Assembly (NCBI RefSeq): GCF_042679305.1
Contig: NZ_JBHTMP010000043.1
Span: 1-64,000 of the forward strand
Direction of reading: 5' to 3'
DNA: 64,000 nt
From: Micromonospora_H sonneratiae
Lineage (GTDB): Bacteria; Actinomycetota; Actinomycetes; Mycobacteriales; Micromonosporaceae
Shown here: positions 6,807-15,118 of the stretch, piece after piece
Layout: each line of letters opens with the position of its first letter
Numbering within the stretch: the first letter of the stretch is position 1
Position numbers and translations under genes: made by a program
The notes under the pieces: model-generated
Told to the model about the DNA's origin: nothing
The model's database searches: none
What the model saw: the letters and a program-made list of their open reading frames with translations, nothing else

Positions 6807-8357
6807 ATGGCCAAGTTCAACGTCAAGCTGCGCCAGAACAACCACGGGGCGGACCTCGGGGCCGACAGGATCGTGACCGCCGAGGGCGCACCGGGTTTCG
6901 CCCGCGATCCGCGTACCGCCCTCTTCCTACTGGGTGTGTCGAACATGGTCGGTGAGGACACCTTCTACGAGGGTGCCGCTGGCCGGGATACCCGGTTCCG
7001 GGAACTGGTCGCCGACGTTGCGGTCACCGACCCCGAGTGGTTCGCACGTTTCGTGCCGTGGCTGCGTACCGGCGCGATGCTGCGTTCGGCGTCGGTGGTG
7101 GCGGCCCTTGAGGGGGCGCGTGCACAGGTCACGGCGGGCATTCCCGGCTCGCGGGCGATCGTCGACGCCGCGTTGCAGCGGGCCGACGAGCCGGGCGAGG
7201 CGCTGGCCTACTGGCTGGGGCGATACGGCCGGGCGGTGCCGAAGCCGGTCAAGCGGGGCATCGCGGATGCGGCCGTACGGCTGTACCACGAGCGCAGCCT
7301 TCTCAAGTACGACTCCGACAGCAGCGCGGTGCGGTTCGGTGACGTCGTCGACCTGACCCATCCGACGGCGAAGAACGGGCGACAGGGTGATCTGTTCCGG
7401 CATGCTCTGGATCGGCGTCACCAGCGCGACAACCCGATTCCGGCTTCGTTGGAGCTGCTGACGGCCCGGGCGGAGCTGATGGCGTTGCCGGTGGAGCAGC
7501 GTCGGGAGATCACCGATCCGGCGGTGCTCGGCGCGGCTGGTATGACCTGGGAGGCGCTCGCCGGATGGCGACAGACCGCGATGGACGCGACCGCGTGGGA
7601 GGCGATCATCCCGAGCATGGGCTACCTGGCGCTGTTGCGTAACCTTCGCAACTTCGACCAGGCCGGTGTGAGCGACGCGGTGGCGGAGTCGGTAGCCGCC
7701 AGGCTGGCCGATCCGACGCAGGTGACAGCGTCGCGCGTGCTGCCGATGCGGTTCCTGTCGGCGTACAACGCGGCACCGAGCCTGCGGTGGGCGTACCCGC
7801 TCGAAAGGGCGTTGCAGCACGCGCTGGCGAACGTGCCCGCTCTGGACGGCCGGACCCTGGTCCTGATCGACACGTCAGGGTCGATGAACAGCGGGTTCAG
7901 TAAGGACGGCACGCTGCGCTGCTGGGACGCGGCAACCGTGTTCGGACTCGCACTGGCGGCTCGCGCCCGGGATGCGACGGTGGTCTCGTTCTCCAACGCC
8001 ACCCGGGTGTTTCCAGCGGTGGCGGGTGAGTCGGTGCTGGCGGCGGTACGACGGTTCAAGGACGGCGGCTACTTCTACGGCGGCGGGACCGAGACCGAGA
8101 AGGCCGTCCGGGCACACTACGACCGCCACGACCGGGTGGTCATCCTCACCGACGAGCAGGCGCACTGGCACGGCTCGACGGATGTGGCGGCGGCGGTGCC
8201 GGAGCAGGTTCCGGTGTACACCTGGAACCTGGCCGGCTACCGGGTCGGGCACACGCCGACCACCGGAAACCGGCACACCTTCGGCGGCCTGTCCGACGCC
8301 GCGTTCCGGATGATCCCACTCATCGAGGCGGGGTCCCGCGAGCAGTGGCCGTTCTGA
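6807..8357 (+). CDS. rsr: TROVE-domain protein, Ro60/Rsr orthologue
   Basis: 516 residues, typical of bacterial Ro60. The N-terminal three-quarters is the TROVE HEAT-repeat ring (about residues 10-340), which in known family members binds Y RNA on its outer face and ends of misfolded RNA in the cavity. The C-terminal part (about 345-516) is a von Willebrand A domain with an intact MIDAS motif DTSGSM at 355-360. In other bacteria Ro60 works with Y RNA, sometimes tethered to the exonuclease PNPase, in RNA degradation and stress survival. The five Y-RNA-like units directly upstream on the same strand strongly support this role. A strong terminator follows at 8379-8414. Confidence 0.95.
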   Translation: MAKFNVKLRQNNHGADLGADRIVTAEGAPGFARDPRTALFLLGVSNMVGEDTFYEGAAGRDTRFRELVADVAVTDPEWFARFVPWLRTGAMLRSASVVAALEGARAQVTAGIPGSRAIVDAALQRADEPGEALAYWLGRYGRAVPKPVKRGIADAAVRLYHERSLLKYDSDSSAVRFGDVVDLTHPTAKNGRQGDLFRHALDRRHQRDNPIPASLELLTARAELMALPVEQRREITDPAVLGAAGMTWEALAGWRQTAMDATAWEAIIPSMGYLALLRNLRNFDQAGVSDAVAESVAARLADPTQVTASRVLPMRFLSAYNAAPSLRWAYPLERALQHALANVPALDGRTLVLIDTSGSMNSGFSKDGTLRCWDAATVFGLALAARARDATVVSFSNATRVFPAVAGESVLAAVRRFKDGGYFYGGGTETEKAVRAHYDRHDRVVILTDEQAHWHGSTDVAAAVPEQVPVYTWNLAGYRVGHTPTTGNRHTFGGLSDAAFRMIPLIEAGSREQWPF

Positions 8358-8378
8358 CGTAGATCTCTCGGGCGCCGG

Positions 8379-8414
8379 CCGGGCGCACCACCGCGATCGC
8401 GGTGGTGCGCCCGG
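8379..8414. terminator. bidirectional terminator, 36-base perfect palindrome
   Basis: CCGGGCGCACCACCGC on one side of GATC is mirrored exactly on the other, giving a 16-bp GC-rich stem on either strand. It sits between the convergent ends of the TROVE gene (8357) and the UDG-ART gene (8426). There is no T tract, which is usual in high-GC actinomycetes. Confidence 0.75.
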
Positions 8415-8425
8415 ATTCGGGCTGC

Positions 8426-10042
8426 CTAAGCCACCATGCGCTGCTCGGCCAGTTCGGTCAGGCGGACGGTACAGAGTCCACCACGTTCGGCCTTCACCTC
8501 GGTCACCTTGAGCTGGGTACCGGGAGCGAGGATGAACTCCTCCTCACCGGTGAAAGCGGAGAAACTGCGGATGCCGACGGCCCGGGCGGGCGACACCTCG
8601 AAGAGGGTCCGCTTGCCGCGGTGGCCGAGGAACGCCTGGGCCACGCTGAGCTTCGAGGTACACGAGGAAACCCCCCACCACGTCACGGTCTGGCCGAGCG
8701 GGTACTGCGCCCGCAGGTCCAGCGCCACCCCGCGCCACAGCAGCTCCCTGCGGACCGGCAGCCGTGACACGGCCGAGAACAGAAGGCGGAGGTACGGCAG
8801 GTACGGCAGGATCTGCGTACGGTCCGGGTTGCGCAGGGTGGCGTTGATCTGCCGGTAGAACGCCGACTCGCAGGTGTAGAGGTAGACAGCGGCGACCTCG
8901 TCGGCGGACAGGCCGTCGGCTCCGCCGTCCACCTGTCGCATACCGAACTGGTGTGACTGCTCCACGTGCCAGTCGAGACCGGACAGCCGTTTGGCGACCG
9001 GTGCGACAGCCTCGCGGAAGTCCATGAGCGGGGTGTCGAACACGCCGGTGATCTCGGGCAGCGCCAGCCCCTCGTCCTTGACGCTGGCAAGCCGCTCGAG
9101 GTAGAGCTTGTGCAGCTCCATGGTGGAGGCGATGAACGCACCCATCCGGTCGGCGGTGTCCGCGTCCGTACCACCGCCCTGCGCCGTGACCGCGTTCCAC
9201 CCCTTGCTGGGCAGCCAGTCGATCTCGTCGGCCCCGAGTGTCCTGAGCGCCGCGTTCACCGCACCGAAGTGGTCTCCGTCACAGAAGATGTCGCCCTGTG
9301 CCGCGGGGTTGGGATGGTCGATGTGCCGGACCTCCACCCCGGGGTACTTCTGCTGGAGCCGGAGTACGACGTTCTTCAGGCTCCGGGCATGAGCCCCCCA
9401 CCACGCGAACACCACACCCCGGTCCTCCTCGTCGGCATCCTGCTTGGCCCGCAGGATCTCCTCGACGAGCTTCTCGACGACCGGTCGCCAGAACGTGGTG
9501 TGCTGATCGGTGGCCATCGCGCCGTCGCTGCTGGCGGTGAGGGCCGCGTTCAACAGCAGCACGCCCTGCGTCAGCATCGCCTGGAACCACTCCGGCGGCT
9601 GTACGGTGTCTTGCTTCTTCAGGAGTGCGCGGATGTCGGCGATCGGGGTCTTCTTGGGTATGCCGTGTTTCCACATCGCCGCCGCCTTGATGATGCAGCG
9701 GATGCTGACGACCCGACCGAACTGGCTGTCCGCCCAGTCGTGGAAGGTGTTGTCGAACATGGCGATGCCGGTGGCGCTCTCCGGCCGCGGATACGGGTTC
9801 TGTCCGAAGACGACCACCTTCCACTTCTGCGGCGGGTTCGGCTTCAGCGCCTGGAAGGTCAGTTCCCGGACCGGCACAACCTGCGGGCTGCGGCCCGGGC
9901 CGATGAAGGTGGCTGCGCCCGGCCGCGCCTCGATGACCGGCTTCAGCAGCGGCAGCCACGGCTCGCCACCGCCGGAGAAGAGTTCGGCGAGGCCCAGCGG
10001 GTCATCCGGGGTGGACGGCGTCGGGGCGTTGCTGTCGCTCAT
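8426..10042 (-). CDS. uracil-DNA-glycosylase-like domain fused to ADP-ribosyltransferase
   Basis: 538 residues; GGGAGCC precedes the ATG at 10042. Residues about 30-275 match family 1 uracil-DNA glycosylase: GQNPYP at 80-85 (usually GQDPYH), VLLLNAALT at 161-169, and HPNP at 243-246 (usually HPSP). The catalytic Asp is replaced by Asn, so base excision may be weak or absent, leaving a DNA- or uracil-reading domain. Residues about 360-538 match R-S-E mono-ADP-ribosyltransferases: LWRG (Arg437), SSCTS (459-463), then GEEEFILAPGTQLKV with the E-x-E pair (about 500-502) typical of arginine modifiers. The fusion suggests NAD-dependent modification directed by nucleic-acid recognition. A macro-domain gene lies divergently upstream and the Ro60 locus convergently downstream. 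Confidence 0.85.
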   Translation of the reverse strand: MSDSNAPTPSTPDDPLGLAELFSGGGEPWLPLLKPVIEARPGAATFIGPGRSPQVVPVRELTFQALKPNPPQKWKVVVFGQNPYPRPESATGIAMFDNTFHDWADSQFGRVVSIRCIIKAAAMWKHGIPKKTPIADIRALLKKQDTVQPPEWFQAMLTQGVLLLNAALTASSDGAMATDQHTTFWRPVVEKLVEEILRAKQDADEEDRGVVFAWWGAHARSLKNVVLRLQQKYPGVEVRHIDHPNPAAQGDIFCDGDHFGAVNAALRTLGADEIDWLPSKGWNAVTAQGGGTDADTADRMGAFIASTMELHKLYLERLASVKDEGLALPEITGVFDTPLMDFREAVAPVAKRLSGLDWHVEQSHQFGMRQVDGGADGLSADEVAAVYLYTCESAFYRQINATLRNPDRTQILPYLPYLRLLFSAVSRLPVRRELLWRGVALDLRAQYPLGQTVTWWGVSSCTSKLSVAQAFLGHRGKRTLFEVSPARAVGIRSFSAFTGEEEFILAPGTQLKVTEVKAERGGLCTVRLTELAEQRMVA

Positions 10043-10359
10043 CGTGGGCTCCCGGAATGGCGAGCCGTACCGGTGACGGCACGGGCGGTCGAAGTGGGAA
10101 GTTGCGCCACGCGGACCCCGGATGCGGCATCACAGAACCAGCTAACCCGCTCTCTGGTACGGGTGAGCTTGGCTTTTCTGTCGTGGACGGCCGCGTATCG
10201 GGGCTTGGCCGGCGCAAGGCGTACGGCAGATTAGCACCGGGCCGGCGCGTCCGTCATCGCGGAGATCGGCTACCGGTCTCCGCCGGAATCCTGTTTGTCA
10301 GTGGGTTCCGCTACCTTTCGTCGCGCTGGAAACAACCCCTCCCACGACCGGAGTGAGCC
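10043..10359. other. divergent intergenic region between UDG-ART and macro genes
   Basis: 317 bases, somewhat less GC-rich than its flanks. It must hold the promoters of both divergent genes. TTGTCA at 10295-10300 is a possible -35 for the macro gene, but no -10 box sits at standard spacing. No open frame here has a ribosome site. Confidence 0.4.
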
Positions 10360-11028
10360 ATGACCGTCGACCACGTGAAGCCCCGACTCAGGGTGGTGCT
10401 GAGGGATGTCAACGCCAAGGTGGTGCAGGCATGGCGCTCGGCGTTCGCCGACACCCCCGAGGTCGAAATCGCCAAGGGGTCGATCATCAACCAGCACGTC
10501 GACGCCTGGGTCAGCCCGACCAACTCGCGCGGACGGATGGACGGCGGGGTCGACGCGGTCATCAAACGGCACCTCGGGGCGGGGATCCAGCTACGTGTCC
10601 AGCGTGCGATCCGTGACCAGTTCGGCGGGTCGCTACCGATCGGAAGTGCCGTGTGTGTACCGTCCGGGGCGACCAGTCCGAAGTTCCTGATCTCGACGCC
10701 GACGATGACGGAGTCGGCGGAGAACGTACGCGAGACGCTGAACGTCGCTCTGGCCTGCGCCGCCGCGTTCCAGGCCATCCATATGCAGAACGAGCGGGAG
10801 CCGGGCAGTATCGGGTCGGTTGCGCTGGTCGGCATGGGCGCGGCAACGGGTCGGGTGCCGGCGCAGGTCTGCGCCAACCTGATGTGGGCCGGCTACACCC
10901 TGTTCAACGACTACTCCTTCCGGGACTACGACGACCTGCGAGAGACGGTCTGTGAACAGCTCGCCGACATCGAGGCCCGTCCCGAGCAGGAGCGGGTCCG
11001 GATCACTGCCCCGGCCTCCCGGCGCTGA
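10360..11028 (+). CDS. macro-domain protein, predicted ADP-ribose binder or hydrolase
   Basis: 222 residues. The macro fold shows as GSIINQHVDAWVSPTNSRG (about 41-59), where the Asn of PTNS fits the ADP-ribose site, then MDGGVDAVIKRHLG (about 60-73), the PIGSAVCVPSG strand-loop, and a late GMGAATGRVP loop in the phosphate-binding position. Macro domains bind ADP-ribose and some remove it from proteins or nucleic acids. Its position divergent from an ADP-ribosyltransferase fits the DarT-DarG and ART-macro pattern, in which the macro protein reverses or senses the modification. Whether it hydrolyses or only binds cannot be told here. The ATG at 10360 follows CCGGAGTGAGCC. Confidence 0.85.
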   Translation: MTVDHVKPRLRVVLRDVNAKVVQAWRSAFADTPEVEIAKGSIINQHVDAWVSPTNSRGRMDGGVDAVIKRHLGAGIQLRVQRAIRDQFGGSLPIGSAVCVPSGATSPKFLISTPTMTESAENVRETLNVALACAAAFQAIHMQNEREPGSIGSVALVGMGAATGRVPAQVCANLMWAGYTLFNDYSFRDYDDLRETVCEQLADIEARPEQERVRITAPASRR

Positions 11029-11051
11029 CCAACCCGTGGAGGTGCCCCCCA

Positions 11052-11249
11052 GTGGGCGATCGTTCGTTCATGCTCGCCACCCGGATGCCGATGTCGCGCG
11101 ACGGGTTCCACGAATGGCTCCGTACTCCCCTGCCCGGCCTCGACATCATCGACAATCCGGCGGCGATGTGGACCGGCTGGGATCCATCCGGTGTGCTGGG
11201 CCCTGCCGTACGGGAGCATGTCGCCGATACGAACTCTGCACCCCGCTGA
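11052..11249 (+). CDS. small protein, 65 aa, possibly a truncated gene
   Basis: A GTG at 11052 is preceded by GGAGGTG, a strong ribosome site, 23 bases after the macro-gene stop on the same strand. The product has several Trp and Pro residues (residues about 20-45) and no membrane segment. It ends abruptly in a low-complexity tail that runs into the palindrome at 11245. It may be a genuine small third gene of the macro operon, or the N-terminus of a longer gene cut by a rearrangement. No family recognised. Confidence 0.45.
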   Translation: MGDRSFMLATRMPMSRDGFHEWLRTPLPGLDIIDNPAAMWTGWDPSGVLGPAVREHVADTNSAPR

Positions 11250-11298
11250 CGTGGGAACGTGCCGGGACGGCAGATTCTCGGTCCGTTCCCACGTCAGC
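11245..11298. terminator. inverted repeat, probable terminator
   Basis: GCTGACGTGGGAACG (11245-11259) pairs perfectly with CGTTCCCACGTCAGC (11284-11298) around a 24-base loop. It lies between the convergent macro operon and the lanM gene, so it can stop transcription from either side. The last codons of the 65-residue ORF lie in its first arm. Confidence 0.6.
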
Positions 11299-11328
11299 AC
11301 GCTTCGGAACGGATGCCGGCAGCGATGG

Positions 11329-14300
11329 TCAGAGCCGGGGCGGTTCCTGCGCCGTTACCGACGGAAACCGCTCCGGGTCGGCGGCGCGTAGCAGGCCGTA
11401 CCCGACACCGGCGATCCCGGAGAAGAACCCGGCAATCTCGACGTTTCGCGGTAGGCCGCAGAGCCAGCCCCGCTCGTCGATGGCGTCCATGATGCCGCTG
11501 GCATGCCGCTGGGCCGTCTCGGCGAGTACGGAGTCGTCGAGCTGCCGTGCGGCCAGGAGCAACAGTTCCAGGCTGCCGAAGTCACCGTGGCACATGGACA
11601 GTCCGTACCCGAATCCCCGGTCGACCGTGGTGCGGATCGCGACGTCCAGTTCCGTCCGCGCCGTCGGGTCGTCCAGCACCGGCATGGTCAGCAGCTTGGC
11701 GATACCGATCCCGGGTGCACCGTGACACCACGCCACCCGGTCGGTCGTCACGTCGCGCTCCGACTCGATCCGTACCGCAGCGGTGGGCTCGACCGCGTGC
11801 CGGACATCCCGCCAGTTACCGGTGGCCGGCTCGAACAACTCCCGTTCGTAGCCGACCGCCCGCGCTGCGGCATCCCGGTACCGCTCGTCCCCGAGTACTC
11901 GGGTGGCGGTCACCAGGGCGGCGGAGATCCCCGCTGTGCCGTGGGCGAAGCCAGCCAGGGGTTGGCTGGCCAGACCGTTCTCCGCCATCAGCCGGGGCAG
12001 CCAACTGGCGCCCGCGCCGTACGGCTGCTGGTGGGCGACCAGGTGGTCGGCGGCCGACCGGATCAGGTCCAGGGTGCTGCCGGCACCGTCCACCTGATGG
12101 AGCCCGGCCAGGGCGAGCAGCGAACCGGCCGCCCCGTCGGCCACCGCGAACTCGGTGTCCTGCCCGAGGGTCCGGCCGATCCGGGCCGCCAGTGCGTGCG
12201 CCTCGGCAAGCAGTTCCCGATCCGCCCACAGCGTGCCCAGGTGGGTGAGCGCGTACACCATGCCACCGAGGCCGCACAGGCCGCCGAAGTCGGCATTCGC
12301 AGTGGGGTGTACCCGGCGAAGCGCCCGACGGCGGATCTGCCGAACGGCCGCAGCCGCAGCCTCCCTGGCGAGCCCGCGTAGTTGTCGGTCGCCACTGACC
12401 TCGGCGTAGTAACCGAGGAAGAACGCGATGCTGAGCACGCCGTCGTACATGCTCGGGCTGAGCGCCCCCACCGACCAGGTGCGCGGACGGGTACGGTGCG
12501 GACCCAGCCACAACGCCTCGCCGTCGGCACGAACCGCGATCTCGGCCAGCCGATGCGCCACGTCGGCCGCGCCCGCCAGGAACCGCTCCGGACCGGTCGG
12601 CCGATCGGCGGGGCGGAAGTCGTAGTACGTGTAGATCTGTGTCTCGCCACGCTGGAGCGCGTTGGTGGCGATGCAGGAGCGGACCAGCCACAGCTGCCGG
12701 GCCAGGTCGGTCTCGCTCAACTCGGCCAGCGTGGCCAACGCGCGGTCGAGCCCGGGTTCCAACGGTACGTCGGGCAGCGGGGCACCGGTACTGTCGTACA
12801 GCACCGCACCGCCCGGGGTCGCCGCGAACATCGGGACGTCGTTACGCCACAGGTCACGCCGCTCGGCCTCGATGACACCGGCCAGCCCGGGACGGTACAC
12901 CGCGTCCCGCCAGAGCCAGTCGAAGTGTCGTTCCCGGTCCAGGCCACGCCGAAGCACGTCCGGGTGGAACGACGTGTCGAGCAGCATCGCGTACGTCACC
13001 GTGTCCCGGATCAGCACCCGGATCTCGTCGTCGGCGAACGCGCGCAGCAGCCCGGCCACCTCGTCGCGGTGCCGCAGCAGGGCGCGGTACACCTGCGCGA
13101 AGCCGGCCGAGACGTCGTCGCTGTAGTCCAACAGGCGCAGTTCCTCGTCACCGGCCACCGGCCGGTGCGCGGGCGCGCCAAGGTCCTGCCGTTCGATCCG
13201 CATCCGCATCGCGTCGGTGCCCTCGGCGTGTACGTAGGGCAGCCGGATCGGCGAACGCTGGCCCGGACTCCACCCCAGGCCGCTCAGGTCCACGTTGCCC
13301 TGTGCGGTCTGCCAGGTACCGGTGGGCAGCAGCCCGGCCTGCAACACCGAACCACTGGTCAACTCGGCGATCGCCCGTTCGGCGCCGGACTCGCCGACCA
13401 TGACCAGGGTCGAGAGGCCGGGCTCGAACAGCGTCTCCAGGTCCACCAACACGGGCTGGTCACCGTCGGCGATGATGTTCTCGCCGTGGAAGTCGGCGGC
13501 CCGCACCAGGTAGAGCAGCGCCAGGAGACCGCCCTGACGACGGTAGAAGCGGTGGAGTTCGACGGTGTCCCGGCACGGGCGGGCGGTGACGAACTCGACC
13601 CAGCCGTAGGCACCACGGTCCAGACAGTGCAGGGTCCGCAGGGCCATCCCCTCGGTGCGGTCGTTGACCCATTCGAGTAGGCGCTGGAAGTGCCGGTCCA
13701 CACCGACCGGGCGCGGCTTGTAGACCACCCGCAGGCCACCGGTGAAGTGCACCGTGGCCACCGACTGCCCATCCCGGTGGTTGTCGCCGAGGCCGGTGGC
13801 CACCTCCGTCACCCGGCCCGGGTCGGCCCCGTCCGCGAACTGCTCGGACAGGGCGGGCAGGTCTGCCGCCAGCCGGTCGAGCAACCGGGCCGTCTGAGCC
13901 AGCCAGGCCTGACTGACCTGTACGAGCTGCCGGGCCAGCACCGGGTAGCGGCACAGCAGGGACCAGCGTCGTGCGGGGGTACGCAGCTGGTTCAGGAAAT
14001 CGTGCAGCCGTTCGGTGGGCGTGGCACCGGACAGCTGGCCGGTGACCCGGGCCACGCCGAGTTCCAGCAGGGTGGTGCGGCACAGCATCGCGTTGAGCCG
14101 GGGCAGCAGCCCGCCGGCCAGCAGGGCACCCGGCAGACCGGCGGGATCGTGGAACATCGTCTCCCGTCCGGCCAGGTGTTCGCCGAGCTGGCGGAGCATC
14201 ACCATGGCGATCGGCTCGGCGACGGCCAGGAACGGGAAGTCGTCCGTACGCCACGGCGGAACGTCCGCCGGTTCGTTACGCGGGTCCGCGTACCAGCCGA

Positions 14301-14640
14301 CCAGTTCCCGCACCCACGGCAGGGCCGTCCCCCCGGCATCCGGATCATCGGCGGTCGCGCCGGCCGCCGGTTCTGGCGCTGAGGTCCCCTCCGCCGCGAG
14401 TAGCAGGGTCAACGTGGGCTCGTCCAGCCCGGCTGCGGCCAGCCGGCTGGCCCACAGCCGCCCGGCTCCGGCGGATTCCGCTCCGGTCTGCTCGAAGGAG
14501 ACCGCCGAGCGCCAGTCCCGTAGCCGCTGCCCTGCCCCGGCGAGTTCGTCCCGGCCGGTGTGCACCGGCCGGCTCAGCCACTCGGGCAGTGTCTGTGCCC
14601 TGGCGGAGGGGAAGCCCGTCAGCAGGAGGTCAACAGGCAC
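11329..14640 (-). CDS. lanM: type II lanthipeptide synthetase LanM
   Basis: 1103 residues, standard LanM size. The N-terminal two-thirds is the kinase-fold dehydratase domain that phosphorylates and eliminates Ser/Thr (landmarks VVYKPRPVG and DFHGENIIADGDQPVLVDLETLF). The C-terminal part is the LanC-like cyclase, with GFAHGTAGI, then WCHGAPGIG and MCHGDFGS supplying the Cys-Cys-His zinc ligands. It would dehydrate and cyclise the peptide encoded just upstream. The GTG start at 14640 lies inside the last codons of the precursor gene, an 11-base overlap that implies coupled translation. No LanT exporter, protease or immunity gene is adjacent. Confidence 0.93.
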   Translation of the reverse strand: MPVDLLLTGFPSARAQTLPEWLSRPVHTGRDELAGAGQRLRDWRSAVSFEQTGAESAGAGRLWASRLAAAGLDEPTLTLLLAAEGTSAPEPAAGATADDPDAGGTALPWVRELVGWYADPRNEPADVPPWRTDDFPFLAVAEPIAMVMLRQLGEHLAGRETMFHDPAGLPGALLAGGLLPRLNAMLCRTTLLELGVARVTGQLSGATPTERLHDFLNQLRTPARRWSLLCRYPVLARQLVQVSQAWLAQTARLLDRLAADLPALSEQFADGADPGRVTEVATGLGDNHRDGQSVATVHFTGGLRVVYKPRPVGVDRHFQRLLEWVNDRTEGMALRTLHCLDRGAYGWVEFVTARPCRDTVELHRFYRRQGGLLALLYLVRAADFHGENIIADGDQPVLVDLETLFEPGLSTLVMVGESGAERAIAELTSGSVLQAGLLPTGTWQTAQGNVDLSGLGWSPGQRSPIRLPYVHAEGTDAMRMRIERQDLGAPAHRPVAGDEELRLLDYSDDVSAGFAQVYRALLRHRDEVAGLLRAFADDEIRVLIRDTVTYAMLLDTSFHPDVLRRGLDRERHFDWLWRDAVYRPGLAGVIEAERRDLWRNDVPMFAATPGGAVLYDSTGAPLPDVPLEPGLDRALATLAELSETDLARQLWLVRSCIATNALQRGETQIYTYYDFRPADRPTGPERFLAGAADVAHRLAEIAVRADGEALWLGPHRTRPRTWSVGALSPSMYDGVLSIAFFLGYYAEVSGDRQLRGLAREAAAAAVRQIRRRALRRVHPTANADFGGLCGLGGMVYALTHLGTLWADRELLAEAHALAARIGRTLGQDTEFAVADGAAGSLLALAGLHQVDGAGSTLDLIRSAADHLVAHQQPYGAGASWLPRLMAENGLASQPLAGFAHGTAGISAALVTATRVLGDERYRDAAARAVGYERELFEPATGNWRDVRHAVEPTAAVRIESERDVTTDRVAWCHGAPGIGIAKLLTMPVLDDPTARTELDVAIRTTVDRGFGYGLSMCHGDFGSLELLLLAARQLDDSVLAETAQRHASGIMDAIDERGWLCGLPRNVEIAGFFSGIAGVGYGLLRAADPERFPSVTAQEPPRL

Positions 14641-14842
14641 AGCACGCGGGACCGGTGCTGGCCGGGCCGGTGTTGCAGGGGGTCATGTAGGTACTGCATG
14701 CCTCGTACATCTCCACCAGTTCGGCCAGTTCGGCGTTCAGGTCCCCGGCAGGGTGTGCCGGTAGCTGCGCGAGCTGCTCCGCGCTGAGGGTCGCGCGGTA
14801 GTCCGTGTCGGTCCAGGCCCGGACCGCATCCATCGTGGGCAT
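14630..14842 (-). CDS. lanA: lanthipeptide precursor peptide LanA, 70 aa
   Basis: The ATG at 14842 is preceded by GAGAGG. Residues 1 to about 47 form an acidic leader with a helix-prone segment DLNAELAELVEMYEA. The C-terminal core of about 23 residues has Cys at 49, 56, 67, 68 and 70 and Ser/Thr at 50, 51, 54, 58, 62 and 63, enough for several lanthionine rings; it ends in CCAC. No GG or GA cleavage motif is obvious, so the leader boundary is uncertain. Direct overlap with lanM makes the assignment firm. An alternative in-frame ATG lies three codons later. Confidence 0.88.
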   Translation of the reverse strand: MPTMDAVRAWTDTDYRATLSAEQLAQLPAHPAGDLNAELAELVEMYEACSTYMTPCNTGPASTGPACCAC

Positions 14843-15118
14843 CGTCGTCCTCTCGGTCGGTGGATCGGTGTCCCGCGCCGGGCGGAGCACACTTCGACGG
14901 ACGTGATTGTCTCATCATCGTCGGAACGACGCCTTTCGATCATTCGCGAATGATGAAAGAAAAGCGCCGAGGACGGTCTCGGCCCGGCCGGATTCCGACG
15001 CCGAGCGGCGCCGGAACCAGAGCCGCCACCGTCGCCAGTCGGGTCCGTCCGACGCGCGAGGACGGCCGACAAGGTCGGCTTTGGGGATTATCGGCCAAGC
15101 TTTGGGTATCGGAGTGAG

